From Mermis nigrescens (Eukaryota > Nematoda > Enoplea > Mermithida > Mermithidae): a stretch of 64,000 nt of DNA. A program made the translations under genes and the position numbers. The stretch lies in the NCBI GenBank assembly GCA_036768485.1, contig JAVLUZ010000142.1, forward strand, positions 15,038,407-15,102,406, in the 5' to 3' direction. The notes below the pieces were generated by a model that was given only the letters and a program-made list of their open reading frames with translations, was not told the origin of the DNA and searched no databases. Of the stretch, positions 25,401-40,400 are shown one piece after another (position 1 is the stretch's first letter; every line of letters starts with the position of its first letter).

Positions 25401-28400
25401 GGGGAGGGGTGCAAGATTTTTTCAAAGGTCAAAAAATGGCCTTAAAAATGGTGGTATGGCGGGAAAAAATTTTTTCAACGTCTCTCATCGAGCACTCTCC
25501 ACTGGCATCAAAAAATTGCGAAAAAACGAAAAAAAAATTTTGAAAATTGAATTCTGGGGGGTGCATACCCCCACCCCACGCCCAGGTATGGGTATTACCC
25601 CATGAGCTTTGAAAAACTGATAGCCATACAGCGATTTTTATCGAAAAACCATTGCTGCATAGCCTGTTTTGGGCTCAGAAAATTAGCTATATAGTCTTTT
25701 TGAGCTCAAATGCTATTTAGTTTTATTTTCTGAGTTTTGAAAGGATATAAAGTTATGTTCTCGACTCCAAAAAGGGATCAATAACTATTTTTAGTCCAAA
25801 ATGGCTCAAATTTATTCGTGAATCCGAAAAGGCTATATACTAGCTAGCTTTCTGAGACCAAAAAGGACCATAAAGCCGTTTTTACGAAGGACAGCTATGT
25901 AGCAATTTTTGGTTTCCCCTCTTGAAAGTTTGACCTCGCGCAACTATGCCCCCACCCCCAGGCACGTAGCTGGCCCTCCTATTTTACCAATACCAATTTG
26001 GGGGGTCTAAGCCAAATATAACACAAAATAACAATTAAAAAGTCCTATTTTTCCGAATTTCTGGGGGGAGTCCGGACCCTCCTTGCCCCCTCCCCACAGC
26101 TATGTGCCTGCCCACCCCTAGTATTCCCACTCTGTGCAATGTCTTGTCGTGACCAATTAATTAATTGTTTAGCATTAATCAATAATTCATTAATAGAACT
26201 AGTGAATATAATAAATAAAATAAATTAATTTAATTAATAAAATTTAGCGATAATCGTGATTCATTCACGCCCGTTGATCAGATGGGCGTGAGAGAAAATG
26301 GATTCGGCGGAGGATTTGGGGGCGGATTTAATAACGCCGACGATAGCGTCAATGCTCAAGATGGCCGCCAGCTGAATAGATCGCGCGGATGTAATTAATT
26401 TTGCATACTATAATCTTTTTAAAGAAAAATAAAAAATAATCAAAAATACACTTTAAAAAATAATCTGACAAAAGAGTGAAAACATTGCTGTTATTGTTGT
26501 TGTTGTAACTACTTAGGTATGTGATTTGGTGTAATGTGGGGATCTTTGCTTGTCATTTGTGTATAAAGCGGAACATAATATTTTACTTATCTTAATATAT
26601 ATAGATTTTTCGGTGCGCCGTCTCTGAAGTACACCAGATACGTACATGTGATAGCATAGTTTTAACAGGCACGTAGCAGGCCGTCCAATTTGGGGCACCA
26701 ACGCCAATTTTTGGGGGACAAAGCCCAAAAAGCCGAAAATAGCACAAAATAACGTTTAAAAAGTCCTATTTTTTGAATTTTGGGGGGGGGGGGTGGTCCG
26801 CCGAAGCCCCTCCATTCCGCCCAAAGATGCGTGCCTGAGTTTCAAGAAGGAAATCTATACAAAGACCTGAATTTAGCCGGGCCCTGCTTCGCTATCTGTC
26901 TCGAAATTTATGGATGACGTCGGATAACTCAGTTTGATAAAGAAATTTGGCATATTTTGATCAAATGGCTAAAAATGCTTAAAAATGCGACATGTTGCTC
27001 GAAATTGGGCATCGCTGTAGTAAACAAAATCTGACTTCTTAGAAATCAAAGTTGACTCTGAATTATTTGAGTTTTAAGGCGCTTATTATTTCTGGACATC
27101 TTTTTGTTATTTTTGTGCATTTTTATATTTTTGGCCTTTATTCCCCAAAACTAACGCCTTTTACTCCCCCAATTTTGACGAAAAAATTAACGTTTTTAAA
27201 CAAATGTTTAACTTTTTTTTGCTAAAACTGGAAGATCGCGGTTTCCACCCTTTAGCAAAGACCGACTACCCTTTTTTGCGACGTTTACGTTTTTTGACCG
27301 CTTTTTTGTATGTTAATTTTTTCGCGTTTTGCAGTCGGCGGACGAGGCGGCGGCGGCGGTTTCAACGGCGGGCGACCGTACGGCGGCGGTTTCGGCGGCC
27401 AGCCGCGCAACGTTCGTCGCCCGTACGATCGCCAAAGCGGCAGCGACAAGACGGGCGTCAAAGCGATCGACAAACGCGACGGCGCCGGCGCGCACAATTG
27501 GGGCTCCGCGGCTGACGTCATCGCCGACGACGCCGTCGTCGGCGCCCAAGCGACCGACGAATCGGCCGTCGCGGTCGACGATAACGAGAAGGTCATGGAG
27601 GGCAACGAAGGGTAGGCAACGCGTGTAATATGAGCAGCAGGCATGCATGCCGTACATGGGCATAGGGGGTGTGCACCCCCAGAAGGCCAAATAACCCCCC
27701 CAGAAATTAAAAACCCCCTTAGAATTTTTGATGCCAATGGATAGTGCTCTATGAGAAACGTTGAAAAATGGTGTTTTTTCGCCATACCACAATTTTTAGG
27801 ATCATTTTTTGACCTTTTAAAAATCTTCCACCCCCTCCCCCAGAATTTTGGTGGCTGTCCAGGTATGATGCAAGCGCTCTTGTACACTTCTCGCCACGAA
27901 ATTTTAGCAATAAAGAAACGATTGAGCTTATTTCGGAACGCTTTTTCAGGACCTAATCGCCGGAGGCCAAAAGTATCCTCAATCCTGACATGCTTTACTT
28001 CAAGAAAGCACGACCTAAGCGCTTAGGTCGGACGGTTTACGACCATGAATGATGTTGCGGGGTTTTTCACCCCAGCCCCCCAGAAAAATTTTCACTCTCC
28101 CCTCCCCGGCAATAATTTTTTCACCGCTCCCCTCTTGAATTGGCGATTTTTTGAAACTTCTCAAAAATTTTATAAAAATTTATAGAAAAGATGCTTTTTC
28201 AAGCGTTTTAACTATCTATTTGTTGCAAAGTGCCAAATCTTCGGCGCTTCGCGCCATTCTACTCATGTTTTGACTATATTTACCATTTTTGGATCCAAGA
28301 AAGGCACTTTATAATTTCACTCCCACTTCCCAGAATTCCCATGCTGTGCATGTATGTTTACGACTCAGCGCGCTTTCTTAAATAAACGCGTGATGATAGC

Positions 28401-31400
28401 GCGCGTGCGCGCATTTTGTACGCAATATCATGTATGCACGTATCTCTGAAGGGGGGGGTTTGGGCTCCCCGAAATTCAGAAAAATCGGAAAAATAGAACT
28501 TTTTAAACGTTATTTTGTGCTATTTTTGGCCATTTTGGGCTTAGTCCCCCAAAAATAGGTGTTGGTCCCCCCGAAATAGGACGGCCAGCTTCGTGCCTGA
28601 TCATATGCATATGAATCGTACGAGTTTAATCAATATTAATATGCTCTACGCGTGCTGAGTCGTTTAGGGTCCGACCTGGGCGTTCAGGTTGCGTTTTCTT
28701 AAAGTAAAGCGTGTCATGAAACAAGTGTTTTTTTGTACTCGGCAAAGATTTTTCCCGATGTACAAAGACTTTTCAGGACCGTCTTTGTACATGAACAAAG
28801 ATTTTTGGGAAGACAAAAATTGTAAAAAAGGTCTAAAATTCGAAAAAATTTCGGCGCTTCGCGCCGGATTGAGATAATTGTGTGTTCTATATATCTTTAT
28901 AATGGCAGAAATTGCATTTCAAAAGTAAAAATGTCAAATTTTTCGGCGCTTCGCGCCGTTTTAAGACGAATTTTAGTGATTTTTGCCCTTAGAGACCCAG
29001 AAATTAGCTAAAAACACTACGAAAAGTTGAAGAACTCTGTTTTTACCACAATAAAATCGCTGCTGTACCATATTATAGTACCCGAAAATTTTGTGCTATA
29101 AAGAAGGTTTTTTCACCGTAACTCAAAAGGGGACTTAAAATCTTGATTTTTTGGCTGGTGGCCGGCTGTAAATGTAGGATTCCTTAGTTTTTTGAATGTT
29201 TAAAATTTAAAATTTGCCAGCCGGGGCAACTCAGCAGTCGGTATTTTTAACCGCTTGTTCTTCAGAAACCAATAGACCCCCCCCAATAATCGTTTTTGAA
29301 TTTTTTTGTTTTTCGCAATTTTTTGATGCCAATGGATAGTACTCCATCAGAAACGTTGAAAAAGGTGTTTTTGCCATACCACCATTTTTGAGACCAATTT
29401 TTTACCTTTGAAATATCTTGCGCGCTCGCACACACACACACACACACCCAGAATTTTAGTGCCGCCCACATATGATCTGGTCCCACACTGTTCATCTTTT
29501 TTTAATAAACCGGGACTTTCAAGTTTCAATGCAATTTTATAATGGGAGAATCGCATAAATGTTTAATGCCCAAATACAAGTTGGAAAATTGAAATCCGGA
29601 ACGTTCGTCTCATTGAATTAGATTTTAAATGGATAAATAAAATAAAGTCAAATTCTGAAATTCAAATTCTTTGGCGCTCTGCCCGCTCAGTTATCTTAAC
29701 AATGTTTAACTCATGGCCGAAAATATTCGACTGGAAAGCAGATGCAAAGAAACGTTTCACGCCATGCGTGTAACATTTCCATCCCCTAGAAAATCAAAAA
29801 ATTTTTGACCACTCCCAGATTTTTGGAAAAAAATTGAATTTTTTGGCCGCTTCAACGTTTTTTGGCTGTTTTTGACTAAAAATTTGGAGTTATTTATCCC
29901 GCCGCCCCCAAAAGTTCCCTGGGACCCCTTACCCTGAATTTCAAGCCTTTACATGTTCCATACTACTTATGTTTCCGTCAAGGTCAGAACGGGATCAGCA
30001 ATTTCAGAAATGCCGAAAAATACGGTACTAAGCAAAAAAACATTTCATTAAGTATATATCTTCGCTCATCTCCGGGCGGCTTATATCTATGAAAATTGTA
30101 TCCTGACTAAACCTTTTAGTCATAAATATGAATATACATAATCTTTGAGGGGTTTGATCATCTGGTTAGTAAAGCGAATCGAATTCAGCCTAATTCGACT
30201 TTCATTATTCACAATTCAGCAACTTAATTCGACTTAGTTAAATTGAGCTTTTTATGTAAAATTGGTCATATTGATCAGTGTTGCTGTTTTGCGCTAATCA
30301 GTTGCTTACGCTTTTCTACATATATATATTACGTCACCACCATGCATGCACAGTATGGGAATTCTGAGGGGGTGAAAACCTAAATTGCCTTTTTCGGGCC
30401 CAAAAATGGCCGGTACGCGTTAAAAAACATCGTTTTTTTGGCGTTTCTGACGGTACTCTATCCTTCTGGAGCATGGAATCGTGAAAAAAATTTCGAAAAA
30501 AGTCGAATAAATTGATTAATGTACTATCGCTTAAAACATGAATATATGGCGCGAAGCGCCGAAAATTTGACGATTTTGAGCAAATAGATAGCCTAAAACC
30601 CATAAAAAGATACTTTTTCTACCAATTTTCAGGTAAGTTTAGGAAACTTTTGAAAAATCGCCAATTCTAAGGGGGTGAAAAATTTTTTGCGGGGGATGAA
30701 AAATGATTCTGCGGGGGGTGAAAACCCCCTAAACCCCAGATCATGTATGGTCACCACCCGAAATTCGCCCTTGGAATTGGATAAACACAACAATCGTTTC
30801 TAAAAATGTGTTCCGAAACAATTTGAGTGTTAAAATATTGTAAATTTTTGTGTGTAAAGCTCTAAATTTTAAGATTCAGAAGGTCTTCGTTGCAAACTTT
30901 TATCACTCTCTTTTGCGTTCTGATCATAGGTGGACGTCACCAAAGTTCTGGGGGGGTGTCAGATTTTTTCGAGGTCAAAAAATAACCTTAAATGTGGTGG
31001 TATAGCGAAAAACACCATTTTTTAACGTTGCTCATCGAGCACTAGCCATTGGCATCAAAATATTGCGAAACAACAAAAATTTCACAATTGAATTTGGGGG
31101 GTATTTTGGTTTCTGGGGGGTGCATTCCTCCCAAAGCCGCGTTCTTAGGAAATTTTACCCAAAATAATATATCTGTACTACAGTCTCATGAAGTACACCA
31201 ATATGATGAAAAAATATGCGATCACATATCAAAATAAATCGATTTAATTGTGTTTTGTGTTGGTCAACAACAATAAGCAACTATGTTGTTGGCTGGGCAC
31301 AGCAGCGCATAATTAATTCAATCACGTGGTTGGTCATGCTTTTCTAAAAACGGCTAATTAATAAAGTGGCTAGCATGTAACTGGCTAGCCAATAATGATA

Positions 31401-34400
31401 AAAATGTTGTTGACTAAAAATCATAAGTTCAGTTGTGTAGTTGGACATGTAAAACTAAAGAAAATGGACTATCCAACAGGAAAACATCGTGGTTGGCTAC
31501 CAACCACGTAAACTTAGCATTAGACCAATGTTCATTCTACAAATTTTGAAAATTTCTGTCTTTATTCTCGAATTTGTACGTGGTTCTTCCCAAATTTTTG
31601 CGAGGTTTGGCCTTATTTTGCTTTGCGTGGTCCGTGGTAGGTCGACTCCCCAGCCTCAAGTAATTTGGCCCCCACTTGACACTATGCACATGTATGTTAC
31701 GTAATTAAATATAGGATGAAGTACGTTTGTTTAGAAAAGAAAACTGAATTCTGCAGAAAAATCTATTCTTATCTATGTAGTATCTACCCTTAAAAATATA
31801 ATCCAGGAATCTGCATAAGAAAATTATGAATTCTGCCTAGTGACTACGTTAACATTCCTAGGGACTTTTTGTACAAGTACAGTTCTCGTTGCAAGATTTA
31901 AACCTTTAGCCATCCTTCAATATTTTACGACCGATGATCTTGGAGAAGGGTTTGGGAAGGAGGGTTTTCACCCCAGCCCCTTCCCAGAAAAATTTTCATC
32001 CAGCCTCCACCCACAAATTTTTTCACTTCTCCACAGAATTCGCGAATTTTCAAGTTTCCAAAAATTTCATAAAAATTCGTAAGAAAGATTTTGAGTTTTT
32101 AGTTACCGATTTTCTCAAGTATTAAATTTTCAGCGCTTCGCGCCATATACTCATGTTTTGAATACTTAAGACATTTCATCTTGCTTAAGAATCTTTTATA
32201 ACCTGTTACATTTATTTATAGCAAAAACATACTTCCTAACAGAATAAAGTGTGTAAATAAGAAACGTTCAAAAAGTACTAATGGGGCAAAGAAGCTTCAT
32301 GCAGCTCGCAATTTATTCATAATAAAACAGCTATATATGTTAACAAACCTTAACTTAGATTATTATGCTTGACTGAAAGGTAGAAATTCGAAATCGCGCC
32401 CAGTCAACTTCAAAATTGATAAAAATTATAATAAGCACGTAAAAAACCGTGTATGTTTCAACATTTATTAGCATCACGCACTAGCTCGCCGTTTTATCAC
32501 ATACTGTAAGTTGTATAATGAGCAAGTACAGTATAAATCGGCCATTTTGTCGTTGAAATTGAGTTAAATAATGCATACTAGTCAAGTAACAAAAAGCATC
32601 TTTCTACTCAAATATTCAATTTAAAGCCTCAATAAAGATTGCTGTGCCTTATTAGGCATTAAATACAGCCTTTGATCAAGAGTCAAGTAAACTAGTAGGA
32701 AGATAGGTACCTAATGTTTACTTTCAACATCGTTACATTTTTATTCGATGAGATTGCCTATAGATCTTTTGAAAGTTCAGTAACATCAGCATTTGAATCT
32801 CAAAAAAAAATTGGTGGGAAAACAATGAACTAATATATTCATAAGATCGACATCGGAAAAACTCTTTTATTCAAATTTTTAAGATTATAAATACTCACAA
32901 AACCAGTCGTGGCTTCAAACAGTGGCCCTGCTGTTTCCGTTTATGGGCAACAGAACCAAAGCTCATCATACTCGCTAACTCTTCATGACAATAAAGCACT
33001 CAAGCAGACTTTCCTATTGCAACAACATTTGTGGCTTAATGTATAGCAAGCTGGTCAATGGCAATCCTGGCGGGGCTTTAAGACAAAGTGAGCAATTATG
33101 ATAAATCGCAAAAAAATGAAACATTATACACGGCGTATGTATGTAAAGACAGTCAAAAAGTTTCAATCATGCGTCTCTAGAAGAAAGGAGTCCATACGAC
33201 CATGCAGCTTAGGCAGATCAGCAACATCACTCACAGCATCCAACAAAGGCTATCCCGTAAAAGTTGAAGTCCACATTATTATGCAACCTTGCTCAGTGAT
33301 TTACACTGCTTTAAGGAAGTATTATAAGGTCGCCTGTCATAGATGAACAAGGTCCATGCGATTAGGGAGGGTAAAACCTAAAATATGGGGTCGGGGGGTG
33401 AAGTCTGGGATTTTTGTTACACGCAGTCATGTTTATAAACATAGTTTCCCCAGGTCGAAGGTTAAGGAAGGAGTTAAATCTCAAAATTTGGGACCACTAA
33501 ATTTAGAGTTTTAGCCTTTTTTTGCACGTCAATTATGAAAAATGGTTAAAACACCCGGCATAGCATGTTTTAATGTGAAAAACTGCATTTTTAACTACTT
33601 TTTGTCCCATTCTGACTAGTTTCGTCACTGTTGTAAGTAAAAAATATAAGAATTCATCGAAAATTTTGACTTTTCAGATCATTTTAAGTTCATTCTATGT
33701 ATATTATGGGTAAAGAAAACAGAAATAAACTAGTCGGCGCTGGCGCCGAAAAAATTTTAATATCGCTCGCTGCTTTTGTACCCAAAATGATGCAGAAAAT
33801 GTTTGATAGCTCGAAATCTTCTGACAGTGATTTAAGTCTCGTACCCTCAGGTGGGAGTAATACCCCCCTCACCCCCCCCCCCTATATGAGAAAGTGTTTA
33901 TAACGTATGTTAGATTTAAAATGCTTCTCGACATTACCTACATTTCGGACACTTTAGCGGCGAATAATACCTCCTTCCCCTATGTGCGTGTGTGCCACCT
34001 ATTCACTTAACTTGATTGGCTATTTTTCGAATAAATTCAGAAATAATTACCGAGCGACGTGATATCGTACTTTAGCTTTAGCATTGACATGGATTAGGCC
34101 GCCCTCACCTGAGACATTCAATCAAAATAATTTATAGAAAGGTAAGATAACGCAGCAATACTTGAAAATCGCATTTTTTTACTGACAAATTATCGAAAAG
34201 CCTCTTTTGCGACAAAAAAAATTCGTTTTTTTCAAATTCGATTTCAAACTGCATCTTTTAGGACAAAGGTTTCAAGAAAGAAACCGTTTGGACGAATTGT
34301 ATTGCCTATTTCACTTATGGACAATGAATCTCTTGTCTCTAACTAAGGTGCTGATAATTCTAATCAAGAAGACTGCTCTGGTAATAGAAAACCGCCCCTC

Positions 34401-37400
34401 ATTGACCCAAGATGATCATCAGATGTCAACATAAGTAAACCAATTAATACTTTTTAATGTTTTGTCAAAATTCGAAGCAGGAGGCATGAATAGTTTGTAC
34501 AATAGAACCAGAAACGATATTGCGGTTGTCAAATGAATCAGGCAATAGATGATATTACAGTCATGAATTTAAAACAAGCAAAACACAAGTAAACAGATTT
34601 TATTAGCTAAATCGACAATAAAAACACGGACATGAAGGTAAAAAACGAAAACGATTTAGGAAATGAGAAAAATTTCAAATTTCAAGTCGATAAAAGCAGG
34701 ACAAACATAAAAAAATGCAAAGACTGTACTTAAATATTTGCGAAGCTAATTAAGAATGTAATTTTGTACACAAAAAAAACAAAAAACAGTGCTAATGTGG
34801 TCATAAACACTTTCATTCCGCATCTGGGGAAAGGGGTTTGAGGGGTATCATACCTGGGCAATGGCTGACGGTTCGCCCCGTCCAACTTCCAGCCAAAAGG
34901 GGTGGGTGGGTCTCTAGACATTGAAAAAGGTGGGTCTGTCCCTGAAAAAAGGTGGATCTGTGCCTGGTGGTGGATCCGTGCCTGGAAAAGGTGGGTTGTT
35001 CAGCTTAATCAGTGGGTCAGTCACTGAAAAAAGGTTGGTCCATTCATGAAAAAGGTGTCAAACAGTGTAATAAAATGGTTCCTGTGCATGTTTTGCAAAC
35101 TGATCATGATATACTGTATCTAGCATTTCCTTAAATTATCTCCAAAAACTTTTCCCCTGTACAACACATAGCCCCGTCCAAGTTACCCCTCCGCCCCGTC
35201 CAACTTTTGGTTTGGCCCGTCCTGGTGATGGGCCGATATGGGGCATTGCCCATGTGTGTGTCCCCCTTACCAGAACTTTTGAAAGGCAAACCCCCTCAGG
35301 CCATTTGCGGACCAAAACCTACTGTTGGAATTATTAAAGAGCGCCAAACCATGCCCAGAAGTATAATCTGCAGTATTTTACGAGTAGTACTCTGCCCATT
35401 TATTAATTCAGCCACCTTTTATCCATTATTCTGTCCTTGGGGAGAGGTGAAAACTTTAAACCGCCCAAACTCATGTATGGTAACAAACGTCTGGTAACAA
35501 AATATTCGTCAACGCAGAGCGCAAAAAATTTTGCCACTTTTCAGTCACAGATTAAAACAAATTTAATGTGATGAAACTTTTTCACAACAAAAGCAGAACG
35601 ATTAGGCAGTTTTGTTCATACAACATGCACTATGCTTACTACAACCTATTATAGGAATGCCGTCAATAACTTTGTAGCTCTTTGTTTCCATTAAGTCAAT
35701 AATAGTCAAAACTAGAACTAAGCCAAGATTCCTAAGCAATATTGGTTACATGATGCTGTTCTGCGACTTAAATCGACTAAATTCGGCGCTCTGCGCCGAT
35801 TTCCTCCATCTTTTGGCAGTTTCTATCGTTTAACTGCAGGAAAAGTCCAAAAAGTAGCGCTTCGCGCGCATTATAAGCATTTTTCCGTCAGAAATGTAAA
35901 AAAAATTCAAAAATTACCCTCGTTATTAAGTGAAAGGGGCTCGACGCGTCGCCATTGTCAAGTTACGATAATTGATCACCGGCTTGTCTTATTATTATTA
36001 CAATACACATTATGGGCGGTAAAAATCGCGGATCAAAAATTTACGTCAACAATCAACACTCTAAATCACCACCGCAACGAACGGGAAATTTTACTCTCCT
36101 TAATACAGAAGATGACAATAATAGTCTTTGTGTCATTTGCGCGGAGACAGTTACGGATAGTCATATTTCGGCTGTTCAATGTGGACTATGTCATAAGTGG
36201 GCACATGCTGAGTGCCTTAATCTACCATCAGCACTTATTTCATATTTCAATAGTTCGTCCTATATTGACGCTTCTTACTCTTTTCCATTCGTTTGCTCCT
36301 TGTGTAAACCCCTGTTCGAAAATTTCGCTTCTTTACCGGCTAAGATGGCTACTTTAGAATCTCGTCTAAACTCAATTGAATCAAAAATCGGCGCTTCTAC
36401 GTCACCCAGCATCGTCGATATAGGCTTATTAATTCAAGATGGTCTAGAACGTGAATCAAAAAAGTCGAATGCGGTCGTATTTGGTTTAGCCGAATCTAAC
36501 GATGACCTTGTTTCGGTTAAATCTTTAATTGATGATTATAATAAAGACTCTGATTTTTCATCTGCCGATATAACGCAGGTATTTAGAGACGGTCCCAAAT
36601 ATTCAGACAAACCTCAGTTTCTGAAAGTTTGTCTTTCTTCGTCACGTGCTCAACGTCGCTTTATTGGTCTTATCAACAAAGTTGTCCGCCCTGCAAATCC
36701 AACAAACGTCTACTCCGAAATTACGTGCGCGACCCGGATTTGTCGTTTCTTCAGCGAAAACGTCAGCGTGAACTTAACGACGAGTTGCACCAACGACTGG
36801 ACGCGGGCGAGACTAATCTATATATCGACTTTAGGGATGACTGTGTGAAGAAGAAAACTGTACGAGTCTATGATCCTCGTTCTACAGCCCCTAAACCATC
36901 TAATCCCAAATTTCGTGCTCAACATGGTCAACACGCGTCTAATATTTAGGTAAATTCGCCCCGTTATTTTGTTAATATTAAATGTTTGCTATGTAATTCT
37001 GTAGTATTGTGAATAAGTTAGGGAACTTCACTTTCTGTTAAATACTGCAAGATTCGATATATTATTTTTTTGTGAAACCTGGTTAAATGAATCTATTTCC
37101 GACAGTCTATTATGTCCGTTAAAAATTATATTATTCTTACGATCAGATCGTAAGAATAAGCGGGGAGAGTGGAGTTTTAATTTTTGCTAAACCTCATCTT
37201 TATGCTCGATGCGTTAAAGTTCCTGCTTCTCTGTTTGTGTCTGATACTTTAGTAGTTGAAATTTTAAAAGGTGGAGATGTTATAAGATGTTTGTTAGTTT
37301 ATAGACCTCCTCAGTATGATTTTGATACTGCACTTCGGATATGTAATTTAATTGAATGGGCTAATAGTTGTCATCCCGTTATTATAGTAGGGGATCTAAA

Positions 37401-40400
37401 TTTGCCTAAAATTGATTGGTTTCATGGTACTTTTACATTTAATCCATTAAACGAATTATTTTTTGATTACTTATCAGCTAGTGGTCTGCAGCAGTTAGTT
37501 AAAGAAAATACTCACGATAATACTTTGATTGATGTAGTATTTGCTGCATATAACGTTTTTAATATCCAGGTTCTTCCTCCTTTTTCAACAAGCGACCATA
37601 ATTCGATTTCTTTTGAAATTTTAACTAGAACTTTTCAAGATGGAGATAAACCTAGCTTAAATTTCAATAAAGCGGACTACGAGAGTATAGCTACTTTTTT
37701 ATCCTCTGTTTCTTGGCCTGACATTTTTTCTACATGCTCAACAGTTAATGACATGTATAATGTTTTTTAAGTATATTAAATCCTCTTATTTTTAATTTTG
37801 TACCTACTTTTAGGGCTAAATTAAAATTTAAATACCCTAAAAGCTTACATAAATTATTTCTTAAAAACGTTCTCTATGGGATAAGTATAAAAGGTGTAAA
37901 ACTCCAGGAACTAAAGTTAAATATCGAAATCATTGTAAGGCTCTACGTAGAACTATTCATAATTATTTCTCTTCTCAAGAAAACAAATTGCTCAAGAATA
38001 ATAATCCTAAAGCTTTCTATACTTTTGTAAATAATAGGTTAAAAAGTCGCAGTGAAATTCCTCCTCTAACATTTTCTGATAATAATGTTATAACTGATTC
38101 ATTACGCAAGGCTAACATTTTTAATGATTATTTCGCTTCAGTGTTTTCTAGTGACATTACTAACGCGAATTTTCTTTTTCAGAAGCGCTGTGATTTTTCG
38201 CTTTCTGACATTATTTTTAGTGAGGATCGCGTATTGAAGCCATTAACCATCTAAATACGTCTATTGCAGTTGGCCCCGATGGCATATGTAATCTTTTTAT
38301 TAAAAAATTGTCGTTTCAAATGATAAAGCCGTTAGTTAGTATTTTCACTGTATCTTTTCTGTCTGAAAATATTCCCGAGCTTTGGAGCATGGCACATGTT
38401 ATTCCAATATTAAAAGGGGGATCCAGCATTAGTGGATAATTACAGGCCCGTTTCTCTTTGTTGTTCTATTGCCAAAATTATGGAAAGAATTATTAATAGT
38501 CAATTGTTAGACTTTCTTAAGGTTAATAAACTAATATCTCCTTTTCAATTTGGTTTTCAAAAGAATAAATCTTGTGAAACACAATTGTTAAAGTGTAAAT
38601 TTTCATGGATTCAGTCGTTAGCTAAAAAAGAAACTGTTGATATAATATATTTAGATTTCTCTAAAGCTTTTGATAAAGTAAATATGGAAAAACTTCTTAT
38701 TAAGTTAAACGGATATGGAATAAACGGTAATTTGTATGCATGGTTAAAGGCCTATTTGTTTAATCGTTCCCAATGTGTTCGCGTTAATCAGTCTTTTTCA
38801 GATTATGTGCCTGTTACTAGCGGTGTCGTCCAAGGAAGTGTCCTTGGACCTACGCTCTTTTCGATTTTTATAAATGATATATGTGATAATATTTGTAGTA
38901 CGGTTTATATGTTCGCAGATGATATCAAAATTTTCAATATTAGTCGTAACTGTAAATTATTACAGTCTGATTTAGATAAGATTATTGACTGGGCAATTGC
39001 ATGGGATTTACCTATTTCTCGAACCAAAAGTCAAGTTCTATATTTGGGTAATAATAATCAAAAAGCTGTTTATAGACTAAATGGGGAAATTATTTCTAGT
39101 GATCCGTTTGTCCGTGATTTAGGAGTTTTGATTCCTCGAAATTTAAAATTTAAAGAACATTATAATTCTTTGATTAAAAAAGCTTTCTTTAGATGTATTT
39201 TAATACGCAAATCATTTTTTTCACGTGATAAAGGTAATCTTGTTAAAGCTTATAGTTGTTATGTTAGACCTTTATTAGAGTATTGTTGCAGTGTATGGAA
39301 CCCCTCTTATCTTAAGGATATAGATAGATTGGAAGCTGTTCAACGTAGATTCACTAAATATATTTTTGGCTATAATAATATTTTTTCTTACGAGGATCGT
39401 TTAACACAACTTAAATTGTGCAGACTTGAATTAAGACGCTTGCAGATTTGTCTGTGTATGATGTATCAAATTATTTGTCATAAATCATGTTTGGAAGCTG
39501 ATGATTTTTTTGTATTTAATCATAATATTACCCGTAGCATTAATAGATTTAAATTAGTCATACCTACTGTACATTCTAATTTAGAAAAGTTTGATTTCTT
39601 TTACAAATACATCGCAGTTTGGAACGATCTTCCTGACTTCATTGTTTCTTCCCTAACCTAAACATATTTAAATCTAGATTAGCAAACTTTGATTTATCTA
39701 GATATCTTGTGGGCGCGCGTAAAACTTGTCATTCCATTGACTCGCATGTCCCTTTACTAATTCGTAATTGCATTTATTATATATCTTGTCATTTCGTATT
39801 TTAACTGTTGGTATTAGTAATAAATTTTCTTTTCTTTCTTCAAAAAATTTTTTCATTGCTGAAATAGTGCAAGACATATAATGCTAGCCTCTAAAAAGAC
39901 CAGTTGATTTTTAACCTGAAAACAACCACCCCTTTTTCATAACCAAAAGGAGATGACTGATGATATCATACTGGCGAACAAACTATGTTGTGAGGATTAC
40001 AACTGAGCCCCGATCTCTTTCCGGATCATTCAGAAACTTGAGCTATACATTTGTCGAAAAGTTCTTAGAAAATTATGATTTTTTAAGCATTTTTGAGGGT
40101 CAGTATTTCTACCCGTATTCATATTTGCTGGAATCTTTTATGTTTTCACGTTAGACTCCCTTGCAGACTAATGTCAGAAAAAAATCCAGTTGTCCTATGT
40201 CATCCACATAGCTACAGTATACCTTCACAGTCAAACCTAAAAAACCAGTTGTAACCTAAAAAAACAGCGCCAATTTTTACAAAACTTAGCAGGAATGTGC
40301 CTCGTAGCACTTTACATGATGCCTGATATTAATTTTTCACAGAAAATGGGAATCACCCCAAAACCTGCCAAAAATGTTCGATTGTAACCTAAAAACCACT

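Larger units (their letters stand above)
25345..26125 (+). repeat. RepF copy carrying RepB and RepE insertions
   Basis: RepF is recognised by repeated AGCTATATAG(T/C)CTTTTTG and GCTCAGAAAATTAGC. It also occurs at 58606-59100 and 60085-60505 (inverted). Here it is interrupted by RepB (25375-25590) and followed by RepE (25959-26110). Confidence 0.6.
35918..39835 (+). mobile_element. CR1/jockey-like non-LTR retrotransposon, decayed
   Basis: About 3.9 kb with the two-ORF layout of CR1/jockey-clade LINEs: ORF1 with a PHD-like finger, then ORF2 with an AP-endonuclease and reverse transcriptase. The 3' end is a pyrimidine-rich tail (TTTTCTTTTCTTTCTTC) with no poly(A). A weak TTCAAAAA(A)ATT match on both sides may be the target duplication. 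At least seven frame breaks show that this copy is dead. Both termini are approximate. It sits in sense orientation in SERBP1 intron 5. Confidence 0.85.

Noticed and set aside
26282..26398. Independent small gene starting ATG at 26282
   Set aside because: It lies in the frame and between the phases of SERBP1 exon 4 and is explained by that exon.
27204..27887. Long frames on both strands over SERBP1 exon 5
   Set aside because: GC-rich sequence opens several frames. Only the frame with [10 protein letters not shown] and HNWG matches a known family and fits the splice phases.
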